The notes beneath the pieces are model-generated. The model did not search any database and was not told the DNA's origin. It saw nothing but the letters and a program-made list of their open reading frames with translations. Below, piece after piece: positions 63,214 through 64,000 of a stretch of DNA of 64,000 nucleotides (position 1 is its first letter; every line of letters begins with the position of its first letter). Made by a program: the position numbers and the translations under genes. Source of the DNA: Actinomadura rubteroloni (GTDB taxonomy: Bacteria; Actinomycetota; Actinomycetes; Streptosporangiales; Streptosporangiaceae); contig NZ_MTBP01000001.1 in NCBI RefSeq assembly GCF_002911665.1, positions 1,798,001 through 1,862,000 on the forward strand, given 5' to 3'.

Positions 63214-64000
63214 ATTCGGCGTTGCTCGCGGGGGCCATTGCGGGGCTCGGGTTGTTCGCGCTCGTGCGGGCGTTGTTCCCGCCGCGGCCGGGGTTGGCGA
63301 CGCGGCTGGCGGCGTTCGACGCGGCGCGGCGGCGGGGGACCGAGCGGGCCGGGCGGACGTCGCCTACGCGCGAGTCCGTCGGTGGGCTGCGCGCCCGGGT
63401 CGGCCGGGAGCTGGTGCGGTTCGCCGAGGCGCGCGGGTGGCGGATGACGTCCATTCGCGCGGACCTGGACATCACCGACCGGTCGCTGGAGGCGTTCCTC
63501 GCCACCAAGTTCCTGCTGCCGGCCGCCGCGTTGCTGTTCGTCCCGGTGGTCATCGCCTACTTCGCGCTGCTCGGGCTCGGGATGTCGGTGCAGGTCCCGG
63601 CGTGGATCTGCGTCATCTTCGCCGTCGCGTTCTTCTTCTTCCCCGACGTGCAGCTCCGGCAGGAGGCCGTCGCGCGGCGCAATGACTTCCGGCGGGTCGT
63701 GGGAGCGTTCCTGGACCTGGTCTCGATGAACCTCGCGGGCGGACGCGGCGTCCCCGAGGCGCTGATGACGGCCGCGAACGTCGGCGACGGCTGGGCGATG
63801 CGGCGGCTGCGCGACGCCCTCGGCAACGCCCGCATCACCGGCCGGACGCCCTGGCAGGCGCTCGGCACGCTCGGCGAGGACCTGGACGTCGCCGAACTGC
63901 GCGACCTGGCCGGGGCGCTCGCGCTCGTCGCCGACGACGGCGCGCAGGTCCGCAAGTCCCTGGCCGCGCGGGCGGCGTCCATGCGCAGCCGCGAGCTGTC
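63210..64000 (+). CDS. TadC-like membrane protein, incomplete at right edge
   Basis: GTG at 63210 overlaps the TadB stop (GTGA) and opens a frame that runs to the window end, about 263 residues. After an N-terminal helix (LLAGAIAGLGLFALVRALF) come two strongly hydrophobic helices (FLLPAAALLFVPVVIAYFAL, VPAWICVIFAVAFFFFPDV) and the start of the T2SSF domain (RRVVGAFLDLVSMNLAGGRG). It is the second platform protein of the Tad system; prepilin and peptidase genes should follow outside the window. The first 60 codons use more TTG and GGG than the rest of the locus. Confidence 0.82.
   Translation, partial: MNSALLAGAIAGLGLFALVRALFPPRPGLATRLAAFDAARRRGTERAGRTSPTRESVGGLRARVGRELVRFAEARGWRMTSIRADLDITDRSLEAFLATKFLLPAAALLFVPVVIAYFALLGLGMSVQVPAWICVIFAVAFFFFPDVQLRQEAVARRNDFRRVVGAFLDLVSMNLAGGRGVPEALMTAANVGDGWAMRRLRDALGNARITGRTPWQALGTLGEDLDVAELRDLAGALALVADDGAQVRKSLAARAASMRSREL

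Overview
The window is 64 kb of very high G+C DNA with G or C at almost every third codon position, many GTG starts and dense operons. Gene content and order (sucCD-perM-purN-purH, folD-DUF3017-icd-mdh, a cdd-deoA-add-mutase-PNP-lpdA nucleoside block, expanded PF04672 methyltransferases, WXG100/EccC and an actinobacterial-type Tad locus) point to a chromosomal segment of a filamentous actinomycete. Streptosporangiales/Thermomonosporaceae (Actinomadura-like) is my inference; no rRNA, tRNA, IS element, prophage or CRISPR array was seen.

Layout. 1-0.64 kb: 5' part of a secreted GH15-like glycosidase on the minus strand. 0.9-13.5 kb: central metabolism, with succinyl-CoA synthetase, the divisome protein PerM, purine synthesis (purN-purH), a ZTP riboswitch in front of folD, an FHA-HTH regulator, isocitrate and malate dehydrogenases. 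13.7-18.1 kb: an HSP90-family chaperone translationally coupled to a large TPR protein. 18.1-20.1 kb: galE with a degenerate galactokinase. 20.3-28.7 kb: trpS, a 2'-5' RNA ligase-like protein, an MFS pump with a divergent ArsR regulator, a D,D-carboxypeptidase, a YbdK-type ligase and an M20 amidohydrolase.

28.7-44.4 kb is a nucleoside-salvage district: a BMP lipoprotein with ABC ATPase and two permeases imports nucleosides; cytidine deaminase, pyrimidine-nucleoside phosphorylase, adenosine deaminase and purine-nucleoside phosphorylase break them down; and a phosphohexomutase-family enzyme probably isomerises the released pentose-1-phosphate. Two duplicated SAM methyltransferases, a YrdB and a DoxX protein are interspersed, and LpdA plus a gamma-glutamylcyclotransferase close the block. 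44.4-53.6 kb: secreted and membrane proteins (propeller-like, PAP2, EEP nuclease/phosphatase, TPR plus inactive-looking retropepsin, TPM-like protein with Gly-rich tail), the biotinylated acyl-CoA carboxylase alpha chain, an SPFH protein and zinc-free ribosomal protein L31. 54.0-58.9 kb: a WXG100 protein facing an FHA-containing EccC/EssC-type ATPase. 59.2-64.0 kb: the start of a Tad-type locus (SAF/CpaB-like, CpaE-like, CpaF, TadB, partial TadC).

Recurrent architecture: a TAGGCT/TAGCCT -10 element precedes many genes, some probably leaderless; same-strand neighbours often overlap as ATGA/GTGA; and three convergent pairs end on the same CTAG or CTAA. The least explained elements are a structured leader before the nucleoside importer, a 15-bp inverted repeat between the divergent cyclotransferase and lpdA genes, a multibranch intergenic element after folD, and the HSP90-TPR pair.
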